Of a stretch of DNA of 64,000 nt, positions 9,090 through 17,668 are shown piece after piece (positions within the stretch are counted from its first letter, which is position 1; each line of letters starts with the position of its first letter). The DNA is from Gemmatimonadota bacterium. GTDB lineage: Bacteria > Gemmatimonadota > Gemmatimonadetes > Longimicrobiales > Gaopeijiaceae. Below the pieces are notes generated by a model. It saw only the letters and a program-made list of their open reading frames with translations, was not told the DNA's origin and did not search any database. The translations under genes were made by a program, and so were the position numbers. The stretch covers positions 1-64,000 of the forward strand of contig JAJCZZ010000010.1 of NCBI GenBank assembly GCA_029262115.1, read 5' to 3'.

Positions 9090-10436
9090 TCAGCCGACTT
9101 CCGCCGCCTCGACCCGCGGCGCCGCCTCGACCCCATGCGCCTCCATCCATCCGAGGAAGTCGGACTGCGCGCGCTCCGCCAGCAGTTCACGTTTCTGGCG
9201 CTTGTCCCGCACACGGGTGGGTAGCGGCTCGACCAGGCCCCAATTCGAGTTCATCGGCTGGAACCGGGACGGCTTCGCATCCCGCAGGTACCGATACAAC
9301 GCACCCAGCATGGTCGTCGGGGGAGGGAGAGCCGGATCAAGGCCTCGCAGAACGCGGTCCATGTTGATGCCGGCCAGGATGCCCGAGGCCGCGGACTCGG
9401 TGTAGCCCTCCACCCCGGTGAGCTGCCCGGCAAAAATCAGATCCTGGCGATCGGACAGACTTCCGTGCGCCGTCAGCCGCTCCGGAAAGTTCAGGTAGCT
9501 GTTCCGGTGGATCGAGCCCCAGCGGAGGAACTCCGCGTCGGCCAGTCCGGGGATCATGGTGAAGACGCGGCGCTGCTCGCCGATCCGCAGACGCGTCTGG
9601 AAGCCAACCATGTTCCACATCTGTCCAGCTCGATCCTCGCGGCGAAGCTGCACGACCGCCCAGGGTCGCTCGCCCGAACGGGGGTCGGTCAGGCCGACCG
9701 GCTTCATGGGGCCGAAGCGCAGCGTATCATGCCCGCGGTCCGCCATGACCTCGACGGGAAGGCAGCCTTCGAAGTACGGGACCGCATCCCAGTCGTGCCC
9801 TTCGTGTGCCTCCGCAGCACGGACGGCCTCGATGAACGCGTCGTACTCTTCGCGGCTCATCGGACAGTTGAGGTAATCCGCATCCTGGTCGTACCGTCCG
9901 GCCGCGAAGACGACTGTCTCGTCCAGACTGTCGCGATGAAGGATCGGAGCGATGGCGTCGAAGAAGGCGAGCCCGCCATCTCCCAGAGCCTTCTCGATCG
10001 ATTTCGACAAGGCGTTTGACGTGAGGGGTCCGGTCGCGACGATGGCGGGGCCCGACGGCAGCGTCGCACACTCCTCCCGAACGACCTCCACGGTTCCGGC
10101 GTCTTCGATGCCCTTCGTCATGGCGGCTGCGAACAGCCCACGGTCCACGGCCAACGCGGCTCCGGCGGCCACGCGGGACTGGTCGGCGGCCTCCAACAGA
10201 AGCGAACCCAGCGCTCTCATCTCGCGCTTCAGTTGGCCGTGTGCGTTCGCGGGGTCTTCACTCTTGAACGAGTTCGTGCACACCAACTCTCCGAGGTCCC
10301 CCGTCTGGTGCGCGTTCGTCGTACGGACAGGGCGCATCTCGACGAGTCGAACGCGGTGACCGAGCCGGGCGAGTTGGAGGGCAGCCTCGCACCCCGCCAA
10401 CCCACCACCGACGACGGTCACCGGAGTCGGAGTCAC
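9090..10436 (-). CDS. trmFO: TrmFO, folate-dependent tRNA (uracil-54-C5)-methyltransferase
   Basis: This 448-residue flavoprotein uses methylenetetrahydrofolate to make ribothymidine at tRNA position 54. The FAD-binding Rossmann motif VVGGGLAGCEAALQL lies at residues 8-22, followed by LVEMRP and the family-specific NAHQTGDLGELVCTNSFKS. LTGVEGYTESAASG near the C-terminus is also diagnostic. It starts at a GTG overlapping the topA stop codon, so translation is probably coupled. Confidence 0.95.
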   Translation of the reverse strand: MTPTPVTVVGGGLAGCEAALQLARLGHRVRLVEMRPVRTTNAHQTGDLGELVCTNSFKSEDPANAHGQLKREMRALGSLLLEAADQSRVAAGAALAVDRGLFAAAMTKGIEDAGTVEVVREECATLPSGPAIVATGPLTSNALSKSIEKALGDGGLAFFDAIAPILHRDSLDETVVFAAGRYDQDADYLNCPMSREEYDAFIEAVRAAEAHEGHDWDAVPYFEGCLPVEVMADRGHDTLRFGPMKPVGLTDPRSGERPWAVVQLRREDRAGQMWNMVGFQTRLRIGEQRRVFTMIPGLADAEFLRWGSIHRNSYLNFPERLTAHGSLSDRQDLIFAGQLTGVEGYTESAASGILAGINMDRVLRGLDPALPPPTTMLGALYRYLRDAKPSRFQPMNSNWGLVEPLPTRVRDKRQKRELLAERAQSDFLGWMEAHGVEAAPRVEAAEVG

Positions 10437-12922
10437 GACGACTTCTTCTTCCCAGCCGTCCGCCCACCGCGGCCCTTCCCCTTCCGGGCGGCGGCTTTCG
10501 CAAGTAGCTCCACGGCCTCGTCCAGCTCCACGTCCAACGGATCGGTTCCCTTCGGGACGTTGGCGTTCACCGTTCCATCGGTCACGTACGGGCCGTACCG
10601 ACCCGAAAGCACGACGACGTCCTTGCCGCTCCTGGGGTGGGCGCCAAGCTCCTTCAGCGCCGCGCGTTTCCCGGCCTTCTTGTCCGCAATGAGCTTCAAG
10701 GCTTCGTCGAGTTCGACGGTCCAGAGCTGTTCCGGTCCGGCCAGGCTGGCGAAGGTCTTCTCCAGCCGGACGTAGGGACCGTATCGACCGAGACCTGCCT
10801 CCACGACCTTCCCGGACTCAGGGTCCGTTCCGACCGGACGCGGCAGAGACAGCAATTTGACCGCATACGAGAGGTCGATGTCGGACGGCTCCTTCCCCTT
10901 TGGAAGACTGGAGCGCTTCGGTTTCTCGTCTTCCGACTCCGGCTCGAGCTCCACATACGGCCCGTACGGTCCGACTTTGAGTTTGACCGCCCGGCCATGC
11001 TCGGGGTGCATCCCCAGCTCCTCGCCCTCCGGAGCGGGACCATCGAGAGACCGGGTGTTCTTGCACTCCGGGTACCCCGAGCAGCCCAGGAACCGCCCGA
11101 AGCGATTCCATTTGACGAGCATCGGGCGACCGCACTTCTCGCACTCCTCGCCCTCTGCCCGGAGGATCTCGAGGATGATGTCGTCGGAGACGGCCGCCCC
11201 TTCCTCGAGACGCGCCTTGAAGCGGGGGTAGAAGTCACCCAGCACCGCTCGCCACCCCACCTCGCCCTCCTCGACCCGGTCGAGTTCTCCCTCCATCCGG
11301 CTGGTGAAGTCGACGTCGAAGATGTTCGGGAAGATGCGCACCAGCAGCTTCACCACGACCTCGCCGAGGTCCGTCGGATGGAACCGCTTCTGTTCCAGAT
11401 CGACGTACCCACGGTCGGTGATCGTGCTCAGGATCGCGGCATAGGTCGAAGGGCGCCCGATGCCGAGTCGCTCCAGGTCCTTCACCAGGCTGGCTTCCGA
11501 GAAGCGCGGGGGCGGCTGCGTGAAGTGCTGGCGCGGCTCGATTGACTCGAGGTCGCTTTCGTCGCCCTCCTCCATGGCGGGGAGGGGTTCGAGGTCGTCG
11601 AGTCGCTTGTGCTCGCCTGCCTCGACCGCCTCCAGGTACAGGCGTGTGAAGCCCTGGAACTTGACCACGGATCCCGTGGCACGAAAAAGGTAGGACCGTC
11701 CGGAGGCGCCCGGCAGATCGAAGTCCAGCGTGGTCGTGTCGTAGATCGCAGGCGACATCTGGCTCGCGACGAAGCGAAGCCAGATGACCTCGTAGAGGCG
11801 CGCTTGATCGGACTCGAGGTAGCGCGCGGCCTCGGACGGGTGGAGGGTGGCGTCGGTGGGCCGGATGGCTTCGTGGGCCTCCTGGGCGCCCTTGGACTTC
11901 TTCCCGCCCCACAGGCGGGGAGCCTCGGGCACGTACGCGTCGCCGAACTCCCCGGTGATCCATTCCCGGGCCTGTCCCACGGCCACGGGCGATACGCGTG
12001 TCGAGTCGGTCCGCATGTACGTGATGAGTCCGACGGTCCCCCTCTTTCCCACTTCCTGTCCCTCGTACAGCCGCTGTGCCACCGACATCGTCCGGCGGGC
12101 CGAGAAGCCGAGACGCTTGGCGGCCTCCTGCTGCAGGGTCGAGGTCGTGAAGGGCGCCGCCGGGTTCTTCCGCCGCTCACGCCGCTTCAGGTCGGTCACG
12201 CGGAACGGCACGTCCTTCACCTCAGACAGGACGGCCTGCGCTGCCTCTTCGTCACCCAGTGTGAAGGCCTTCCCGCCGATCTTGTGCAGCCGTGCGTCGA
12301 ACTTCTGTCCGTCACGCTGGAGGTGCGCCGTGATCGACCAGTACTCCTCCTCAATGAAGGCGCGGACCTCGTCTTCCCGCTCGCAGATGAGCCGGAGCGC
12401 AACGGTCTGAACGCGCCCTGCGGACAGGCCCGGCCGGATCGGCTTCCACAGGAGCGGGCTGACCTGGTAGCCAACCAGTCGGTCGAGGATCCGACGCGCC
12501 TGCTGTGCCTCCACCTTCTTCATGTCGATCGGGCCGGGCCGCTTCAGCGCCTCGAGAATCGCGCCCTTCGTGATCTCCCTGAACTCCACCCGCTGGAACC
12601 GGTCGGGATCGTCGGTCGTCTCGAAGCCGAGCTGCTCGGCCACGTGGTAGGCGATGGCCTCACCTTCACGGTCGGGGTCGGTGGCCAGAATCACGTGGTC
12701 CGCTTTCTTGGCCTTCCCCTTCAACTCCGTGATCACCTTGGCCTTGCCTCGGATCGTCACGTACTTCGGCTCGAAGCCGTGCTCCACGTCGACACCCAGC
12801 TCCTTCTTGGGCAGGTCTCGCACGTGCCCGACCGAAGCGGCCACGTCGTACGCACTCCCCAGGTAGCGCCCGATCGTGCGGGCTTTGGCGGGGGATTCGA
12901 CGATAACGAGATTCTTGGCCAT
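10433..12922 (-). CDS. topA: DNA topoisomerase I
   Basis: This 829-residue type IA topoisomerase relaxes negative supercoils. The TOPRIM domain has Glu9 (IVESPAKA) and TDPDREGE (81-88). The nucleophile is Tyr302 in ITYMRTDSTRV. The C-terminal part has one C4 zinc finger (CEKCGRPM...CSGYPEC) followed by three repeats of a YGPYV-type motif, then a Lys/Arg-rich tail that probably binds DNA. The reduced zinc-finger number with GPYV repeats is common outside gammaproteobacteria. The gene starts 6 bp after aroK. Confidence 0.96.
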   Translation of the reverse strand: MAKNLVIVESPAKARTIGRYLGSAYDVAASVGHVRDLPKKELGVDVEHGFEPKYVTIRGKAKVITELKGKAKKADHVILATDPDREGEAIAYHVAEQLGFETTDDPDRFQRVEFREITKGAILEALKRPGPIDMKKVEAQQARRILDRLVGYQVSPLLWKPIRPGLSAGRVQTVALRLICEREDEVRAFIEEEYWSITAHLQRDGQKFDARLHKIGGKAFTLGDEEAAQAVLSEVKDVPFRVTDLKRRERRKNPAAPFTTSTLQQEAAKRLGFSARRTMSVAQRLYEGQEVGKRGTVGLITYMRTDSTRVSPVAVGQAREWITGEFGDAYVPEAPRLWGGKKSKGAQEAHEAIRPTDATLHPSEAARYLESDQARLYEVIWLRFVASQMSPAIYDTTTLDFDLPGASGRSYLFRATGSVVKFQGFTRLYLEAVEAGEHKRLDDLEPLPAMEEGDESDLESIEPRQHFTQPPPRFSEASLVKDLERLGIGRPSTYAAILSTITDRGYVDLEQKRFHPTDLGEVVVKLLVRIFPNIFDVDFTSRMEGELDRVEEGEVGWRAVLGDFYPRFKARLEEGAAVSDDIILEILRAEGEECEKCGRPMLVKWNRFGRFLGCSGYPECKNTRSLDGPAPEGEELGMHPEHGRAVKLKVGPYGPYVELEPESEDEKPKRSSLPKGKEPSDIDLSYAVKLLSLPRPVGTDPESGKVVEAGLGRYGPYVRLEKTFASLAGPEQLWTVELDEALKLIADKKAGKRAALKELGAHPRSGKDVVVLSGRYGPYVTDGTVNANVPKGTDPLDVELDEAVELLAKAAARKGKGRGGRTAGKKKSS

Positions 12923-12928
12923 TCGGTG

Positions 12929-13471
12929 TCAGCTATCCGGGTTCAAGTCGTGGGTCGGGCGGAGGATCGCGACGATCCGCCGCGTCACATCTTCCGGGGA
13001 AAGTCCGGTCGTGTCCACCTCATGCTGCGCTCTAGCGTAGTGCGGTTCCCTCTCGGCGAGGAGGGCTCGAGCGGTTTCGGCCGGTGACTCCGTCTTCAGG
13101 AGAGGACGGAGACGGCCACTCGACGTTACCCGCCGGATGGCCTCGTCCACCGCAACGCGCAACCACACCGACGCCGTTCCCGTCGGGAGCGCCTCGAGGC
13201 GCCCGGCATGGACGGCCCACCCCCCTCCCGGTGCAAGTACGACGCCGTCCCGCGCGAGCAGCTCCGATCCGACCTCTGCCTCGATCTCGCGGAAGCGGGC
13301 CTCGCCGTACTCCTCGAAAAGGTCGGCAATCGACTTCCCGGTGCGGTCGACAATGACCTCGTCGAAATCGATCGAAGACCAGCCGAGAGCACCAGCCACC
13401 AGAGGAGCGACCGTGGTCTTGCCGCACCCCATGAATCCGACGAGGACCACGCGGCGCACCTCCGCCGTCAC
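12929..13471 (-). CDS. aroK: Shikimate kinase
   Basis: This 180-residue P-loop kinase phosphorylates shikimate in the chorismate pathway. Walker A is GFMGCGKT (12-19). The DFDEVI motif, FRxIE-type segment (ARFREIEAEV) and APGGGWAV match the family's shikimate-binding elements. It starts at a GTG overlapping the aroC stop codon, so two chorismate-pathway steps are translationally coupled. Confidence 0.94.
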   Translation of the reverse strand: MTAEVRRVVLVGFMGCGKTTVAPLVAGALGWSSIDFDEVIVDRTGKSIADLFEEYGEARFREIEAEVGSELLARDGVVLAPGGGWAVHAGRLEALPTGTASVWLRVAVDEAIRRVTSSGRLRPLLKTESPAETARALLAEREPHYARAQHEVDTTGLSPEDVTRRIVAILRPTHDLNPDS

Positions 13472-14676
13472 CGTTCGCCGAACCCCCGCCCGGTGAGGTG
13501 CTCCACGTACGAGTCGAAGTTCCGGCGCATCTCGTCGAGGGAGTCGCCACCGAACTTCTCGAGGAGGGCGTCGGCCAGCACCAGGGCGACCATGGCCTCC
13601 CCGACCACGGCAGCGGCGGGCACGGCGCAGACGTCACTGCGCTCCACGGCCGCGTCACCCGCGCTCCCGTCCCGCAGGTCGACGCTGGGAAGTCGGGAAC
13701 GCAGCGTCGCAATCGGCTTCATGGCGCCGCGCACGACCAGCGGCTCGCCGGTGGTGATCCCACCCTCCAGCCCGCCGGCACGGTTCGAGGCCCGGGTCAT
13801 GCCGCCGCCTCGCTGGTGCTCCTCGTCCCGAACGATGGGGTCGTGCACGCGGGAGCCCGGGCGCCGGGCGCCCTCGAAGCCGAGCCCCAGTTCGACCCCC
13901 TTGATGGCCTGGATCGACATCACCGCGCCCGCCAGCCGACCGTCCAGCTTCCGATCCCACGAGACATGTGAGCCCAGACCGACCGGGACGCCGGTGGCGA
14001 CCACTTCGAACACGCCTCCCAGCGTATCGCCTCGTTCCTTGGCCGCGTCGATCTTCGCCATCATGGCGGTCGCGGTGGCCTCGTCGAGGCATCGGACGGG
14101 GCTTTCGTCAACCGCCGCGTTCAGCGCCCGTGGAACGGCGTGGTCGTCGTCGATGTGTACCGATCCGATCGATACAACATGGCTTCCCACTTCCACGCCG
14201 AACGCACGCAGAAGCGTTTTCGCCACGGCCCCGCACGCGACCCTGGCCGCCGTCTCCCGTGCCGAAGCCCTCTCCAGGATGTCCCGCACATCGCGGCGGT
14301 CGTACTTCAGCGCCCCGGCGAGATCGGCATGACCGGGCCGGGGAAGGTAGTGGGGACGAAGCGCCTTCGGATTCCCGTCCGGCGGTGGGGCCTCGTGCCC
14401 CATGGCCGTCGTCCAGTTCTCCCAGTCGCGATTCCAGATCAGGAGCGCGAGCGGCGATCCCAGCGTCTCCCCCAGTCGAACGCCACTCATGACCTCGGCA
14501 CGGTCCGACTCGATCTGCATGCGCCGGCCGCGCCCGTATCCGCCCTGGCGCCGGCGTAGCTCCGGATCGACATCCTCCTTCATCGACAGCGGGAGACCCG
14601 CCGGGAGGCCCTCGAGAAGGGCCACCAGGCCGCGACCGTGGGATTCGCCGGCCGTCCGGAAGATCAGGCGGTGCAT
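13468..14676 (-). CDS. aroC: Chorismate synthase
   Basis: This 402-residue FMN-dependent enzyme converts EPSP to chorismate. The signatures GESHGRGL near the N-terminus, RRRQGGYGRG, GLEGGITTGEPL and MKPIATL are all present. It is about 40 residues longer than the E. coli enzyme, as seen in many non-proteobacterial forms. It starts at ATG 14676. A 186-bp gap upstream separates it from the pil-linked lipoprotein, so it may head its own transcript. Confidence 0.95.
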   Translation of the reverse strand: MHRLIFRTAGESHGRGLVALLEGLPAGLPLSMKEDVDPELRRRQGGYGRGRRMQIESDRAEVMSGVRLGETLGSPLALLIWNRDWENWTTAMGHEAPPPDGNPKALRPHYLPRPGHADLAGALKYDRRDVRDILERASARETAARVACGAVAKTLLRAFGVEVGSHVVSIGSVHIDDDHAVPRALNAAVDESPVRCLDEATATAMMAKIDAAKERGDTLGGVFEVVATGVPVGLGSHVSWDRKLDGRLAGAVMSIQAIKGVELGLGFEGARRPGSRVHDPIVRDEEHQRGGGMTRASNRAGGLEGGITTGEPLVVRGAMKPIATLRSRLPSVDLRDGSAGDAAVERSDVCAVPAAAVVGEAMVALVLADALLEKFGGDSLDEMRRNFDSYVEHLTGRGFGER

Positions 14677-14810
14677 CGGGTAGCTATCTCGTGGAACAGA
14701 GCGGGAGGGAGCACGACCGGAGCCGGGTGAAGGTGAGCGCCGAGTATATCTCAGCCCGCAAACCCGTCCAACCCCGCCACCGTGCCGGCGCCGCCACGCA
14801 GAATGGGCAC

Positions 14811-14842
14811 GGCGCCCCTGAGTCCGGAGACCCGGGGGCGCC
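14811..14842 (-). terminator. GC-rich inverted repeat downstream of the large lipoprotein gene
   Basis: GGCGCCCC (14811-14818) and GGGGCGCC (14835-14842) form a perfect 8-bp stem with a 16-nt loop, about 20 bp past the stop of the 926-residue lipoprotein gene. There is no T-run, so it may only weaken read-through into aroC. I see nothing else of note in the rest of the 14677-14862 gap. Confidence 0.4.
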
Positions 14843-14862
14843 GGGACTCCCGGACGCGGGCG

Positions 14863-17643
14863 TCAACGCGACGGGTGATTCCGAAGCACATCACTCTTGC
14901 GGACGTTGATGACGACCACCCCACCCACCGACGTGGTGCCGTAGAGCTTGAGGACGACACAGCGATCCTCCGTGCCCCCGGCGCCACCATCCTCCGGCCA
15001 TGGGTTCAGGAAGTCTCCGCCCTGGAAGATCTGGATGGCCTCACCGATGGTCCGATCGACCTGGTCCGTGACGACCTGTGCGGCACACTGCAGCGGCGCA
15101 CCCGACTCGTCGACGTTGTCCTCCGCGAACGGAAGTGACGCGCGGAGGGGCCCGACCACCTGATCACGGATGAACAGCCTTCCCGTCCGCCGGAACCGGA
15201 ACGTGTCGTAGATGTCGATCGTGCCGGAACTGGTGCCGATGAATGCGAGGTGAGTGTCGGGACGGTAGGTGCCGGCCGTGTTCGTCAGAGACTGCGCGTC
15301 CGCGTGCAAGGGATGGAGCACCGCACCGGCTCCCCCGGAGATTTCGAGATCGGGACTCCCCTGGAGGCGGAGATCCGTGGTGAAGAAGGCGACCTGGCCG
15401 ACGCCCCGCACGACACCCATCGTGCCGTCGTAGTTCAGCCCGATCCCTTTCACCTGCTCGCCCGCATTCGTCATGAGGTCAGTGACCTCGATGTGGCTGC
15501 TGATGATGTCGTTGCGGGCCTCGTACATGATGATCCGACCGACCGGCTCCACGCTGCCCTCCCCGAACACCACCCAGCCACCGTCTCCAGAGGCGGATAC
15601 GAAGGTGGTGTCGGAGAAGCCGACGTTCTGCACGCTCCACTTCCCCCCGGCGACCGCGAAGATATCCGAACCGGCCGCGCGGATCTCGTTGACGGCGGAG
15701 TCCGGGGGCGCGTTCGACACATTGAACGTGTTCGACAGGTCTCCGGGAACGTGATCCTCGAGGAAGAGTTCCCCGCCCCCGCCCGCCGCATCCACGTGCG
15801 CGATCGCGGTGAAGTTCTCGCTCTGCTCCAGGGCCGCATGTTCGACGAAGATCTTGACCTCGGGTTGGAGATATCCGTCCCGGACCTCCGCCTTGCGAAT
15901 CGTCCCGACCTGATCGAGCACCTCGACCACGCGCGTCGAGTACAACACCCGGCCGGTCGAATCGCGCGCAACGAACTGAGGACGATCCGAGAAGCCGAGC
16001 GCGTCCACTTGCGGGTGGTGCGTCACATCGTACGTGAGCGTGCCCGTATCGTCTTCGACCTCTTCCACATCGAAGAGCACGACGTCGGGTGTCAGGAGGC
16101 GACGGACGTTGTCCTCCATCGCTCCGATACCTGTCGCGTCGCCCAGATACACGTTCGAGAGGTTCGTCCCTCCGGAATTCCCGACCTGAACGGTATCTCC
16201 GCACCCGGGCGTTGGGCTGAGCGGTGGACAGTTGTTCAACGTCAGCCCCCACGGCGCCGACCCCACCCCGATCGGATCCAGGAACAGCTCGTCCTGGAGC
16301 CGGAAGACCTCGATCTGATTCTCTTCGATGTTGGTCAGCAGCAGGTTCCGACGCACGGTGTCGACCACGGCATCCATGATCAGACCGCCCTGCGGCAACA
16401 GCACGGTCCGCCCGGCCACGACCGAACGTGTGATCCGTTCCCCGGTGCGGTTCAAGGCCACGCGCTCCCCCGTCGGAAGCGTCGAGCATGGGAGCGACTG
16501 CAGCGTGTCGAGTCCAACCGACGCGGCACAGTTGCCATCACCGTCGACCATGAAGGTCGTCAGTTCGAACGTGAGCGTGTCCGGGAGGTTCAGGGAGTCG
16601 ACGTTGAACGGTTTGAAGGAGAAAGACGTGGTGAGCGTTCCCGTCCTCGGCGGGCTGAAGCTCCGCTGGCCCGATCGGACGACGGTGTCGCTCCTCGATG
16701 GAGAGATCCCGAGCACGGTGTACCCGGCCACCACCACGCCCGAACCCTGGCTGTCGTCCGTCCCCGTAATCTGGAGCGTGACCGAGTCCTGCAACTCGAG
16801 CCGCGCAGGCGCCACCTCGGTATGGCGGAGCCGAGGCGCGATCGTGTCGCCGACTCCACCGGCGATGACGTCCAGCAGGACAGGTCCGGCCTGCCCGGCC
16901 ACATCCAGATTGTTTCGCGCCACGGCGGTGACCGCGATGCTCCCGATCGCGTTCGCCGGGATCGGAATGATGGTGTCGAGCAGGACGGAGTCCTGCGGAG
17001 GATTGACCGGCAGGACGACGGACGCTTCGAAGGCACCGGTCACGTCGAGCCGCACCTGAATGATCCCCAGCGGATCCTTGGCGAGGACGCGCGCGCTCAG
17101 GTTGAGACCGGCCTGGATGCTCTCGCCCTCAACGATATCGAGGAGCAGGACATCGGGGCCGCCGAGGATCAGATCGACCGTGTCGGCCGAGATGTTCCCG
17201 ACGGAGTCGGACGCCTCCACGATGATCTGAGCGGTCTCTTTGACGGAGTCCGGAGTCGCGAGGATGTAGCGCGTGAGCGTCGTGTCCGTCACGACCGGGT
17301 CAAAGGTGATGACCTTCTCCTCGAATCGCTGAACCACCTCGTCCGTGCCCAGATCGATATCACCGCGTTGGGCAATACCGAAGAAGCGTACGGATTGTAC
17401 GCCCACATCGTCGGAGACCTGGACCGACACGAACACCGAGTCGCCGAGTGGCTTGGCGGACAAGGAGTCGCCGCGTGGCGAGTTGATGGCCACGGTCGGT
17501 GCCTCGACGTCGGCGTCTTCCTCGGTTTCGACGGTTACGCGGGGTGCGCTGAAAATGTTCTCACCATCGCAGGCCGCGACAACCAGGACCCCGCTCATCG
17601 CACCCGCCGTCACCAGCAGACGTAGTCGGTTCATGACGTGCAT
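14863..17643 (-). CDS. Large lipoprotein with Ig-like repeats and YVTN-like beta-propeller, pil-linked
   Basis: This 926-residue protein has a signal peptide ending in lipobox VVAAC (Cys25). Three Ig-like segments follow: about 48-150 (PTVAINSPRGDS...SVSVQVSDDVGV-like pattern), 165-265 and 268-380. From about residue 410 the sequence resembles YVTN-type beta-propeller repeats (VVDTVRRNLLLTNIEENQIEVF). Composition is Asp/Thr/Val-rich with few Lys, typical of secreted beta proteins. It follows pilQ by 25 bp in the same direction and probably shares the pilMNOPQ transcript. It may be a surface or periplasmic pilus accessory; the specific role is unknown. ATG 17643 has GGGAG upstream; ATG 17634 is an alternative. 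Confidence 0.82.
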   Translation of the reverse strand: MHVMNRLRLLVTAGAMSGVLVVAACDGENIFSAPRVTVETEEDADVEAPTVAINSPRGDSLSAKPLGDSVFVSVQVSDDVGVQSVRFFGIAQRGDIDLGTDEVVQRFEEKVITFDPVVTDTTLTRYILATPDSVKETAQIIVEASDSVGNISADTVDLILGGPDVLLLDIVEGESIQAGLNLSARVLAKDPLGIIQVRLDVTGAFEASVVLPVNPPQDSVLLDTIIPIPANAIGSIAVTAVARNNLDVAGQAGPVLLDVIAGGVGDTIAPRLRHTEVAPARLELQDSVTLQITGTDDSQGSGVVVAGYTVLGISPSRSDTVVRSGQRSFSPPRTGTLTTSFSFKPFNVDSLNLPDTLTFELTTFMVDGDGNCAASVGLDTLQSLPCSTLPTGERVALNRTGERITRSVVAGRTVLLPQGGLIMDAVVDTVRRNLLLTNIEENQIEVFRLQDELFLDPIGVGSAPWGLTLNNCPPLSPTPGCGDTVQVGNSGGTNLSNVYLGDATGIGAMEDNVRRLLTPDVVLFDVEEVEDDTGTLTYDVTHHPQVDALGFSDRPQFVARDSTGRVLYSTRVVEVLDQVGTIRKAEVRDGYLQPEVKIFVEHAALEQSENFTAIAHVDAAGGGGELFLEDHVPGDLSNTFNVSNAPPDSAVNEIRAAGSDIFAVAGGKWSVQNVGFSDTTFVSASGDGGWVVFGEGSVEPVGRIIMYEARNDIISSHIEVTDLMTNAGEQVKGIGLNYDGTMGVVRGVGQVAFFTTDLRLQGSPDLEISGGAGAVLHPLHADAQSLTNTAGTYRPDTHLAFIGTSSGTIDIYDTFRFRRTGRLFIRDQVVGPLRASLPFAEDNVDESGAPLQCAAQVVTDQVDRTIGEAIQIFQGGDFLNPWPEDGGAGGTEDRCVVLKLYGTTSVGGVVVINVRKSDVLRNHPSR

Positions 17644-17668
17644 TTCGTATCGCTCCCGATCGACCCGA

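Noticed and set aside
15250-17625. 791-codon plus-strand open frame opposite the large lipoprotein
   Set aside because: Composition is His/Arg/Gly-rich shadow sequence; the minus strand has a signal peptide, lipobox and Ig-like repeats.
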